Origin: Acholeplasmatales bacterium
GTDB taxonomy: Bacteria > Bacillota_I > Bacilli_A > Acholeplasmatales > Anaeroplasmataceae
Reading direction: 5' to 3'
NCBI GenBank assembly: GCA_017524905.1
Contig: JAFXUP010000102.1
Span: 1-38,745, forward strand
Length of the DNA: 38,745 nucleotides
Shown here: positions 31,636-38,745 of the stretch, in pieces
Layout: the number at the start of each line of letters is the position of its first letter
How positions within the stretch are numbered: position 1 is the first letter of the stretch
Made by a program: the position numbers and the translations under genes
Notes under the pieces: generated by a model
Seen by the model: the letters and a program-made list of their open reading frames with translations, nothing else
Databases searched by the model: none
Told to the model about the DNA's origin: nothing

Positions 31636-34524
31636 ATGAATAAAAATTATATTAAGATTAAAAATGAATACATTGATGAAATTTCATCAAATGTAACTAT
31701 ATATAAGCATATCAAATCAGGGGCTAGAGTTTGTACTATTGAAAATGATGACAATAATAAAGTTTTTGATATTACATTTAGAACTCCAGCTATAAATAAT
31801 GGTGGCTTAACACATATTTTAGAGCATTCAGTTTTATGTGGTTCTAAAAAATATCCAGTTAAAGATCCATTTGTAGAATTATTAAAAAGCTCTTTAAATA
31901 CTTTTTTAAATGCTTTTACATATGCTGATAAAACATGCTATCCTGTTGCTTCATGTAATTTACAGGATTTTAAGAATTTAATGGATGTATATATGGATGC
32001 TGTTTTTTATCCTGAGATTTATCAACATGAAGAAATCTTTAGACAAGAAGGATGGCATTATGAATTATTTAATGAAAACGACCCTATAACTATTAATGGT
32101 GTAGTTTATAATGAAATGAAAGGTGCTTTTTCTAATCCATCTGATACTGTATCAAGATTAGTATTTAATTCATTATTTAAGGATACTTCATATGGCTTTG
32201 AATCAGGAGGAGATCCTAAATATATTCCTGATTTAGATTATGAAGAATTTAAAGAATTCCATAAAAAATATTATTCTCCATCAAATTCATATATTTTTAT
32301 ATATGGTAATTGTGATATGGAAGAAAGATTAAATTATTTAGATAATGAATATTTATCCAAATTTGATGTTGTTGATTTTGATACAGCTTTAAAAACTCAA
32401 CCATCATATGAAAAGCCATTATATTTAGAAGATAAATATTCAATTCAAAAGGATGAATCTTTAGAAAACAAAGATTTCTTAACATATAATGTAGCTATGA
32501 AACCAAACATGGATATGAAAGATATGCTTGGTTTAGGAATTATTGTTGCATCACTTTTCCAAACTCCAGGTGCTCCTTTAAATGAATTAATTTTAAAGGA
32601 AGGCTTAGCTGAGGCAGTAGATGCATATTTAGATACTGAATTATATCAACCTATGCTTTCTATAAAGCTTTCAAATGCTAATAAAGCAAATGAAGAAAGA
32701 TTTATTAAGCTTATTGATGATAAGCTAAATGAATATGTTAAAAATGGTTTAGATAAGAAAACTTTAGGCTCTATGATTAATTATTTATCATTTAAGGCAA
32801 AAGAAAAACCATTTAGCGGAAGATTCCCTCAAGGCTTAATGATTATCCTTAATTCTTTAAGCACTTGGCTTTATAATGAAAATAATGCTACATTAGCTTT
32901 ATATCAGGTTAAGTATTATGATGAATTAAAGAAGGATTTAGAATCTAATTATTTTGAAGAATTATTAGAAAAATATATTATTAATAATCCTCATAAATCA
33001 TTTGTTAAGCTTATAGCTTCATATGATGCTAATGAAAAGGATGCTAAAGTATTAGAAGAAAAATTAGCAGCTTATAAAGCATCTTTATCAAAAGAAGAAA
33101 TAAAAGAATTAATTGAAAAGACTAAAGCTTTAAAAGAATATCAACAAAAAGGTGATACAAAAGAAGCTTTAGATACCCTACCAAAGCTTAAAAAGGAAGA
33201 TTTATCAACTGAACCTACTTGGGGACATCTTGAAAGATTTGATTTTGAATATCCTGTTTTATTCTCAAATTATAATGTTAATGGTATCAATTATTTAAAT
33301 TATTATTTTGATATTTCCGGATTATCAAATGAACAAGTTAAATATGTTTCATTATTTACTGATTTATTTGCTCAACTTCCAACTGATGAATTAAGCTTTT
33401 TAGATATTACTAATTTCATTATGGAAAATACAGGTACTTTAAATTCTAGCTTAAATATTTATAGCGATAAGAATAAAGAAGTTCATGAGCAATTAGTAAT
33501 TTCTTTTAGTGCTTTAAAAGAAAATGTTTCAAAGGTTAATAATTTTATTATTGGCCTATTAAATAAAACAAATTATAAAGATGACTCATTAAAAACTAGA
33601 ATTCAAGAATTAAAGATTAAATTAGATCAACAATTTGCTCGTGGCGCCAATAGAATGGCAGCTATAAGAGCTCAATCTAATTTTGATTTAGAATATAGTA
33701 AGAATGATTCAGCAACAGGTATTTCTTATTTAGCATTTATTACTAATTTAATTAATAATTTTGATTCATTAAAGAGCGAATTAATTACTAATTTAGAAGA
33801 TATTATTAGAAACTTTATTACATCAGCAAATGTAACTATTGGTTTTACAGGTACTGAAGAAGAATTTAATTTTAATAAGGATAATATTTTTGAATTTGTT
33901 AATAAATTAAATGATTTAGCTTGTGTATTATATCAAGATACTGAGTTAAAGAATAATAAAGAAGGCTTTAAAACAGCATATAATGTAAATTATTGTGCTA
34001 AAGCTGGAAGATTAGATATTCCTTATAGTGGTTCTTTAGAGGTGTTAGGTCAAATAATTAATTATAATTATTTATGGCAAAAGGTTAGAGTTTTAGGTGG
34101 AGCATATGGTTGTAGTATGATTGTAAATCAAAATGACAATATTGCTTTAACAAGCTATCGTGACCCTAATTTAGAAAACACATTAAAGGTATATGATGAA
34201 TTAGGTGATTATGTATCTAATTTAGAATTATCAGATGATGAAATTTTAGGCTTTAAGATTTCAACAATGTCTAATTTTGAAATCGTTATGCATAATAAGG
34301 ATTTAGCATCTTTAATGCAACGTCGCTATTTTAAAGGCATTACATATGATGATTTAAAGAAGACTAAAGAAGAAATTGTAAATTCAACTTTATCTGATTT
34401 AAAAAAGTATGGTAAATCAATTAAGAATGCTATTTTAAATGGTTCTTTATGCGTAATTGGTGTAGATAAAAATATTGAAGATTCAAAAGGCTTATTCAAT
34501 GATGTTAGAAATCTAGGTGAATAA
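31636..34524 (+). CDS. M16C zinc metallopeptidase (PreP/presequence protease-like)
   Basis: 962 residues, full length for PreP-type enzymes. The start ATG 31636 lies 5 nt after GGAGG; an in-frame TTG at 31624 overlaps that site. The inverted zinc motif is HILEH (H60, E63, H64) in GGLTHILEHSVLCGSKKYP, with the distal zinc ligand Glu in VYNEMKGAFSNP. Family segments such as FLNAFTYADKTCYPVAS follow. The second half is the inactive partner half that closes over the peptide. No signal peptide, so it degrades short peptides in the cytoplasm. It is separated by one nucleotide from the hemolysin III gene. Confidence 0.93.
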   Translation: MNKNYIKIKNEYIDEISSNVTIYKHIKSGARVCTIENDDNNKVFDITFRTPAINNGGLTHILEHSVLCGSKKYPVKDPFVELLKSSLNTFLNAFTYADKTCYPVASCNLQDFKNLMDVYMDAVFYPEIYQHEEIFRQEGWHYELFNENDPITINGVVYNEMKGAFSNPSDTVSRLVFNSLFKDTSYGFESGGDPKYIPDLDYEEFKEFHKKYYSPSNSYIFIYGNCDMEERLNYLDNEYLSKFDVVDFDTALKTQPSYEKPLYLEDKYSIQKDESLENKDFLTYNVAMKPNMDMKDMLGLGIIVASLFQTPGAPLNELILKEGLAEAVDAYLDTELYQPMLSIKLSNANKANEERFIKLIDDKLNEYVKNGLDKKTLGSMINYLSFKAKEKPFSGRFPQGLMIILNSLSTWLYNENNATLALYQVKYYDELKKDLESNYFEELLEKYIINNPHKSFVKLIASYDANEKDAKVLEEKLAAYKASLSKEEIKELIEKTKALKEYQQKGDTKEALDTLPKLKKEDLSTEPTWGHLERFDFEYPVLFSNYNVNGINYLNYYFDISGLSNEQVKYVSLFTDLFAQLPTDELSFLDITNFIMENTGTLNSSLNIYSDKNKEVHEQLVISFSALKENVSKVNNFIIGLLNKTNYKDDSLKTRIQELKIKLDQQFARGANRMAAIRAQSNFDLEYSKNDSATGISYLAFITNLINNFDSLKSELITNLEDIIRNFITSANVTIGFTGTEEEFNFNKDNIFEFVNKLNDLACVLYQDTELKNNKEGFKTAYNVNYCAKAGRLDIPYSGSLEVLGQIINYNYLWQKVRVLGGAYGCSMIVNQNDNIALTSYRDPNLENTLKVYDELGDYVSNLELSDDEILGFKISTMSNFEIVMHNKDLASLMQRRYFKGITYDDLKKTKEEIVNSTLSDLKKYGKSIKNAILNGSLCVIGVDKNIEDSKGLFNDVRNLGE

Positions 34525-34525
34525 G

Positions 34526-35353
34526 ATGACAAAAGAAGAAAAAAAAGAAGCTAAAAGAATCCAAAAACTAGAAAAGAAAAATAATAAATTAAATAAGAAA
34601 AATGAGATTGAAGAAGAAAGATTAAAAGAGTATAATAAGCAAGCACCTCAAAGAATAGAAAAACAAAGAGTTAAAAAAATTCATCAAGAGATGAATGAAG
34701 CTCCTAAAAGAACTGTTTTAGAAGAGGTAGGAAATTCAGTTAGCCATGGTGTTGGAGCAATTCTTGCAATAGTTGCTTTAATTGTAATGCTTATTAATTT
34801 AAAAGAAGAAAAAGTATATGATTATAACTTAGCTATATTTGCTACAGTTGTTTATACTTTTTGTATGTTTATGACAATGATTAATAGCTGTCTATATCAT
34901 TCATGGAAGGCTGGCTCTAAAGTTAAAAGAATCTGGAGAAGATTTGATTATTCTGCAATATATTTATTAATTGCAGGTACATTTGCTCCTTTATTCTTAA
35001 TCTTTTTAATTCAATTTAAACCAACATTATCTATAGTATTATTTGTTATTCAATGGGTACTTGTTATCTTTGGAATAACAATGAATGGTGTTTTTGGTCC
35101 TGGAAGAATTAAAAAATTAAATTATTTTATGTATTTTGCCATTGGTTGGTCAGGAATAATTTTTATTCCTTATTTCATTCAATATAATCAACCTTTATTA
35201 TGGTATATTTTAATTGGGGGATTAACTTATACTTTAGGTATGATACCTTTTGCTTTTAAAAATTTTAAAGCAACACATTTTGTATTTCATTTAATAATTG
35301 TTATTTCTGCGATTATTCAGTGGACAGGTATATTCGTTTGCTTATATTTATAA
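34526..35353 (+). CDS. Hemolysin III/TrhA family membrane protein with a charged N-terminal extension
   Basis: 275 residues from ATG 34526. The first about 65 residues are very highly charged (Lys/Glu/Arg) and probably helical, an extension not typical of the family. The membrane domain (seven helices) has EEVGNSVSHGVGAI, MINSCLYHSW, RRFDYSAIYLLIAGTFAP and the C-terminal THFVFH. The metal-site histidines of the HlyIII/PAQR fold (in LYHS and HFVFH) are present, but the usual DHS of the third segment is DYS. The name does not prove hemolysis; TrhA-type members are linked to membrane energetics and lipid homeostasis. It is probably co-transcribed with the M16 gene. Confidence 0.85.
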   Translation: MTKEEKKEAKRIQKLEKKNNKLNKKNEIEEERLKEYNKQAPQRIEKQRVKKIHQEMNEAPKRTVLEEVGNSVSHGVGAILAIVALIVMLINLKEEKVYDYNLAIFATVVYTFCMFMTMINSCLYHSWKAGSKVKRIWRRFDYSAIYLLIAGTFAPLFLIFLIQFKPTLSIVLFVIQWVLVIFGITMNGVFGPGRIKKLNYFMYFAIGWSGIIFIPYFIQYNQPLLWYILIGGLTYTLGMIPFAFKNFKATHFVFHLIIVISAIIQWTGIFVCLYL

Positions 35354-35370
35354 CAATTCATTATATAAAG

Positions 35371-35399
35371 TTGTTTATTTTTTAAATAAATGTTAGAAT
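35371..35399 (+). promoter_or_regulatory. Promoter of the heptose operon with inverted repeats
   Basis: -35 TTGTTT, 17-bp spacer, extended -10 TGTTAGAAT. The spacer contains an inverted repeat TTTATTT/AAATAAA (35374-35390). A second one, TAACAATTC (35351-35359) and GAATTGTTA (35401-35409), flanks the promoter. Either could be an operator. Confidence 0.68.
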
Positions 35400-35445
35400 A
35401 GAATTGTTATTTTTAATAAATTTTATTAATAAGGAGCGTTTAAAA

Positions 35446-36462
35446 ATGATTATAACTAAAACTCCATTTAGAATGTCATTTTTTGGTGGAGGAACTGATT
35501 TACCAGAATTCTTTAATGAGTTTGGTGGTTCAGTTATTTCATCTACCTTCGATAAATATTGTTATGTAACAGTTAGACATTTACCACCTTTTTTTGATTA
35601 CACAACTGAACTTGTTTATTCAAAAATTGAAAGATTAAATAAAGTGGATGAAATGGTACATCCAATGGTTAAAAATACTATGAAGTATTTAAACATGCAT
35701 GAATTGAGAATTAATTATGAATCAGATCTTCCAGCACGTTCAGGCCTTGGAACATCTAGTTCATTTTGTGTTGGATTGTTAAATTCATTTTATGCATTGA
35801 AACAAAAGAAACCAACAAAATTCCAATTAGCTAAAGATTCAATTTATATTGAAAGAGAAATGTGCCAGGAATCAGGTGGTTGGCAAGATCAAATTGCTGC
35901 TGCCTTTGGTGGATTTAATAGAATTGATTTTAAAAATAATGAGTTTTCTGTTAAGCCAATAAATATGAGTGAAGAAAGAAAAAATTTATTAAATAAAAGA
36001 TTAATGCTTTTCTTTACTGGCTTTACTAGATTTTCATCTGATGTTCAAAAGATTAATTTAGAAGAAACAAGAGAAGAAAAGAATAAAATATTAAAGCAAA
36101 TGCTATCTTTAGTTGATGATGCAGAAGATGTTTTAGAAAATGAAAATAGAAATCTTGATGATTTTGGTCATCTATTAAATAAAACATGGAATTTAAAAAG
36201 AAAAACAGGTAAAAGTGTTACTAATGATTTAATAGATGAATATTATAATAAGGCTATGCAAGCAGGAGCTTTAGGCGGAAAGCTATTAGGTGCTGGTGCT
36301 GGTGGATTCTTGGTTTTCTATGTTAATGAAGAATATCAAGATAATGTAAAAGAAGCATTAAATAATTTACTTTATGTTCCTTTTAAATTTGAAGATGAAG
36401 GATCATCAATCGTTTATCAAGTTGATGAATTTTACAATTTAGAGAATTGCAGGGAAGAATAA
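35446..36462 (+). CDS. hddA: D-glycero-alpha-D-manno-heptose 7-phosphate kinase (GHMP family)
   Basis: 338 residues from ATG 35446, 9 nt after AAGGAG. GHMP kinase with the N-terminal TKTPFRMSFFGGGTDLPEF, the ATP-binding loop LPARSGLGTSSSF (motif 2), and the C-terminal GALGGKLLGAGAGGFLVFY (motif 3). This pattern is that of HddA, which phosphorylates heptose 7-phosphate at the anomeric carbon in the alpha form. The function is supported by the neighbours: hddC-gmhB and gmhA follow directly. Its stop TAA overlaps the next start (TAATG). Confidence 0.9.
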   Translation: MIITKTPFRMSFFGGGTDLPEFFNEFGGSVISSTFDKYCYVTVRHLPPFFDYTTELVYSKIERLNKVDEMVHPMVKNTMKYLNMHELRINYESDLPARSGLGTSSSFCVGLLNSFYALKQKKPTKFQLAKDSIYIEREMCQESGGWQDQIAAAFGGFNRIDFKNNEFSVKPINMSEERKNLLNKRLMLFFTGFTRFSSDVQKINLEETREEKNKILKQMLSLVDDAEDVLENENRNLDDFGHLLNKTWNLKRKTGKSVTNDLIDEYYNKAMQAGALGGKLLGAGAGGFLVFYVNEEYQDNVKEALNNLLYVPFKFEDEGSSIVYQVDEFYNLENCREE

Positions 36463-37739
36463 TGAAGGTTGTTATAATGGCTGGAGGAAAAGGAACACGT
36501 ATTTCAAGTGTTGCCTCTGATATTCCAAAGCCAATGATTAAAATTGATGGTAAGCCTGTTTTAGAGCGAGAAATTGAATGTTTAAGATCTCAAGGCTTCA
36601 AAGATATAATTATTACTGTTAGTCATTTAGGATCCATTATTATGGATTATTTTGGTGATGGTTCAAAATTTGGTGTAAATATTAAATATTTTAACGAAGT
36701 AGAACCATTAGGTAATGCTGGTGCTTTATTTAAAATTAAAGATGAATTAACTGAAGATTTTTTACTTTTAAATGCTGATGCTATCTTTGATATTGATTTT
36801 AATCGTTTTGTTAACTATCATAAGAAAAAAGGTGGATTAGTAACTTTATTTACTCATCCAAATTCACATCCTTATGATAGTGGTTTAATCTTAACTGATT
36901 TAAATGATTCAGTTTTAAAATGGCTATCTAAAGAAGATGAAAGACCTGAAAATTATAAAAATTTAGTTAATGCTGGACTTCATGTTATTTCACCTAAAAT
37001 TTTAGAACAGGTTATAACTACACCTAAAATTGATTTAGATAGGCAATTATTAAAGCCACTTGCAGGTACAGGCTTAATGTATTCATATAAATCAAGTGAA
37101 TATGTTAAGGATATGGGAACACCAGATAGATATCAAGCAGTATGTGATGATTTCTTAGCAGGAAGAGTGACTTCTAAAAATTTAAAAAATAAGCAAAAAG
37201 CTATTTTTTTAGATAGAGATGGAACAATCAACAAAAGCGTTGGTTTTTTAACTGATATTTCTCAATTTGAATTAGAAGAAGGTGCATCTCTTGCTATTAA
37301 AAAAATAAATAATGCTGGTTATTTAGCTATTGTTATTACTAATCAACCTGTTATTGCAAGAGGTGAAGTTTCATTAGAAGAACTTGATGAAATTCATAAT
37401 AAAATGGAAAGATTATTAGGTGCTGATGGTGCTTATTTAGATGGAATTTATTATTGTCCTCATCATCCAGATAAAGGTTTTGTTGGTGAAAGAATTGAAT
37501 ATAAAATTGTTTGCGATTGTAGAAAACCAAAGCCTGGAATGATTTTTAAAGCAGCCAGCGATTTTAATATAGATTTAGATTCATCATATATGATTGGTGA
37601 TTTTAAAAATGATGTCTTATGTGGTAAGAATGCTGGATGTAAGACAGCATTAATTGATAAAGATTTAAAAAATGAATGTGATGCAGATATAGTAGGTAGG
37701 AATTTATTAGAATGCATCAATAAAATTTTTGGAGAATAA
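36462..37739 (+). CDS. hddC-gmhB: Bifunctional heptose-1-phosphate nucleotidyltransferase and heptose-bisphosphate phosphatase
   Basis: 425 residues, two fused enzymes. Residues 1-235 are a sugar-phosphate nucleotidyltransferase with VIMAGGKGTR, IPKPMIKIDGKPVLE, EVEPLGNAGAL and LLLNADAIFDIDF, as in HddC. Residues about 245-425 are a GmhB-type HAD phosphatase with AIFLDRDGTIN (D251, D253), VITNQPVIARG, the zinc-site cysteines in YYCPHHPD and CDCRKPKPG, and YMIGDFKNDV. Expected reactions are removal of the 7-phosphate from heptose 1,7-bisphosphate and transfer of a nucleotide (GDP by analogy) to heptose 1-phosphate. The start ATG 36462 is preferred over the TTG at 36447 because of the AGGGAAG site. 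Confidence 0.9.
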   Translation: MKVVIMAGGKGTRISSVASDIPKPMIKIDGKPVLEREIECLRSQGFKDIIITVSHLGSIIMDYFGDGSKFGVNIKYFNEVEPLGNAGALFKIKDELTEDFLLLNADAIFDIDFNRFVNYHKKKGGLVTLFTHPNSHPYDSGLILTDLNDSVLKWLSKEDERPENYKNLVNAGLHVISPKILEQVITTPKIDLDRQLLKPLAGTGLMYSYKSSEYVKDMGTPDRYQAVCDDFLAGRVTSKNLKNKQKAIFLDRDGTINKSVGFLTDISQFELEEGASLAIKKINNAGYLAIVITNQPVIARGEVSLEELDEIHNKMERLLGADGAYLDGIYYCPHHPDKGFVGERIEYKIVCDCRKPKPGMIFKAASDFNIDLDSSYMIGDFKNDVLCGKNAGCKTALIDKDLKNECDADIVGRNLLECINKIFGE

Positions 37740-37740
37740 A

Positions 37741-38376
37741 ATGGATTATATTGGACTTTTAGTTAAAAGATATCCTGAATTTGAAGTAATAAAGGATGAT
37801 ATTTTAACATCTTTTGAAATTTTAAAAGAATGCTATAAAAATGGTGGTAAGCTTTTAGTTTGCGGTAATGGTGGTTCTGCATCTGATTCAGAACATATTG
37901 TTGGTGAACTAATGAAAGGATTTAAAAATCCTAGATATTTATCAGAAGATTTAAAAAATAAATTGAAAAAGATCGACCCTAATGTTGGAGAAATTTTAGG
38001 TAATAATCTTCAAATGCCTTTGGAAGCAATTGCTTTAACAGGAGAATTAGCACTAAATACAGCTATTATTAACGATTGTAATAATGGTGGTGAATTATGT
38101 TTTGCAAATCAAGTTTTAGGCTATGGTCATAAAAATGATGTTTTATTAGCTATTTCAACATCTGGTAATTCTAACAATGTTTACAATGCTTGTGTTGTTG
38201 CCAAAGCTAAAGGATTAAAGATTATTGGTCTTACAGGAAAAACTGGTGGAAAGCTTAAGAAGATATCTGATTGTGCAATTGTTGCACCAAGTGATGAAAC
38301 CTATATGATTCAAGAATTACATTTACCAATTTATCATACTTTATGTTTAATGTTAGAAGAAGAATTTTTTAAATAG
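37741..38376 (+). CDS. gmhA: Sedoheptulose 7-phosphate isomerase
   Basis: 211 residues from ATG 37741, 6 nt after GGAG; the TTG at 37729 is part of that region and not the start. SIS-domain isomerase with KLLVCGNGGSASDSEHIVGE near residue 40, LLAISTSGNSNNV and GLTGKTGGKL, plus the GmhA-typical insertion between the first strand and the ISTSG segment. It performs the first step of heptose synthesis, turning sedoheptulose 7-phosphate into D-glycero-D-manno-heptose 7-phosphate in the cytoplasm. One-nucleotide gap to the fusion gene. Confidence 0.92.
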   Translation: MDYIGLLVKRYPEFEVIKDDILTSFEILKECYKNGGKLLVCGNGGSASDSEHIVGELMKGFKNPRYLSEDLKNKLKKIDPNVGEILGNNLQMPLEAIALTGELALNTAIINDCNNGGELCFANQVLGYGHKNDVLLAISTSGNSNNVYNACVVAKAKGLKIIGLTGKTGGKLKKISDCAIVAPSDETYMIQELHLPIYHTLCLMLEEEFFK

Positions 38377-38385
38377 GAGAGTAAA

Positions 38386-38745
38386 ATGATACTTTTTTTA
38401 GCACCTTATTTTGAGGTTAAGCCATGGGCTGGAGATGAATTAAATAAAATTTATGATTGTCCAGAATCTACTGGTGAAGCTTGGATTGTATCTGGATATA
38501 ATAATAAATCATCTATTATTTTAAATTCTATATATAAAGGAAAAACTCTAAGATGGCTTTGGGCTAATCACCCAGAGCTTTTTGGTCATTTTGAGGAAAA
38601 AGAATTCCCATTATTATTAAAATTAATTTCATCTAAAGAAGATTTATCAGTTCAGGTTCATCCTAATGATGATTACGCATTAAAAACTAAAAATTCTTTA
38701 GGTGAATTTGAATGCTGGTATGTACTTCCTGAGACTAAAGCTAAG
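38386..38745 (+). CDS. manA: Mannose-6-phosphate isomerase, type I, N-terminal part (cut by window end)
   Basis: 120 residues visible, frame still open at the last base. Zinc enzyme that interconverts fructose 6-phosphate and mannose 6-phosphate. Marks are LAPYFEVKPWAGDEL, GEAWIVSGY, FPLLLKLISSKEDLSVQVHP (metal-site Gln and His of the QVHP motif) and GEFECWYVL, as in the short Bacillus-type ManA. ATG follows AGGAGAG. The gene lies 9 nt after gmhA in the same direction; it would supply mannose phosphate, which fits a GDP-sugar based surface glycan pathway. Confidence 0.92.
   Translation, partial: MILFLAPYFEVKPWAGDELNKIYDCPESTGEAWIVSGYNNKSSIILNSIYKGKTLRWLWANHPELFGHFEEKEFPLLLKLISSKEDLSVQVHPNDDYALKTKNSLGEFECWYVLPETKAK

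Overview
The window is a stretch of very AT-rich bacterial chromosome. Gram-positive style AGGAGG ribosome binding sites, near-consensus sigma-A promoters and U-tailed hairpin terminators point to a low-GC member of the Bacillota. TGA works as a stop codon (dinB and the flippase gene end in it), so this is not a Mycoplasma/Spiroplasma-type code. Gene content (glycogen synthesis, two GGDEF proteins, MgtC paralogues, GH3 glucosidase, PreP-type peptidase, C_GCAxxG_C_C protein) fits an uncultured gut Bacilli of the Erysipelotrichia/RF39 kind, but that assignment is inference.

Layout. 1-2.3 kb: 3' end of recN, then a Cof-type HAD phosphatase and a 59-residue membrane protein on the minus strand. 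2.3-5.8 kb: a tightly packed dinB / uncharacterised / DEAD-box helicase operon. 5.8-6.17 kb: a gene-free stretch with strong hairpins and a possible small RNA. 6.17-8.83 kb: glgC and glgA on the minus strand, divergent from a membrane-anchored thioredoxin-fold protein. 9.8-13.8 kb: argS, a flippase-like membrane protein and a GT4 glycosyltransferase, overlapping as an operon, then tRNA-Leu. 13.9-16.3 kb: an MgtC protein whose promoter sits against its start codon, and a GGDEF protein with a duplicated sensor module. 16.4-19.5 kb: a domain-permuted GH3 glucosidase and a second HAD phosphatase. 19.7-22.2 kb: a DUF4926-like small protein, a second GGDEF protein overlapping an SDR oxidoreductase, an orphan FakA-middle-domain protein, and an odd tRNA-Thr. 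22.2-22.95 kb: a gene graveyard with remnants of an XRE regulator and a restriction R subunit. 23-26 kb: a cation/proton antiporter with a second MgtC, repeats resembling an insertion-sequence end, and a C_GCAxxG_C_C protein. 26-31.6 kb: a YunG-like protein and membrane-anchored carboxylesterase, then a cassette of a secreted protein plus a fused ABC transporter lying between two identical 36-bp terminator copies. 31.6-35.4 kb: PreP-type M16 peptidase and a hemolysin III protein. 35.4-38.7 kb: a heptose-nucleotide operon (hddA, hddC-gmhB fusion, gmhA) running into manA, cut by the window edge.

How the genes fit together. glgC and glgA make ADP-glucose and glycogen. The flippase/GT4 pair probably serves membrane glycolipid or surface glycan assembly. 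The last operon encodes all four activities needed to turn sedoheptulose 7-phosphate into an NDP-D,D-heptose (GDP by analogy with known HddC enzymes), probably for a surface glycan. The points most worth a second look are the aberrant tRNA-Thr, the repeat-flanked secreted-protein/ABC cassette, the heptose operon, the orphan FakA domain with a lost cysteine, and the leaderless mgtC with a palindrome centred on its -35 box.
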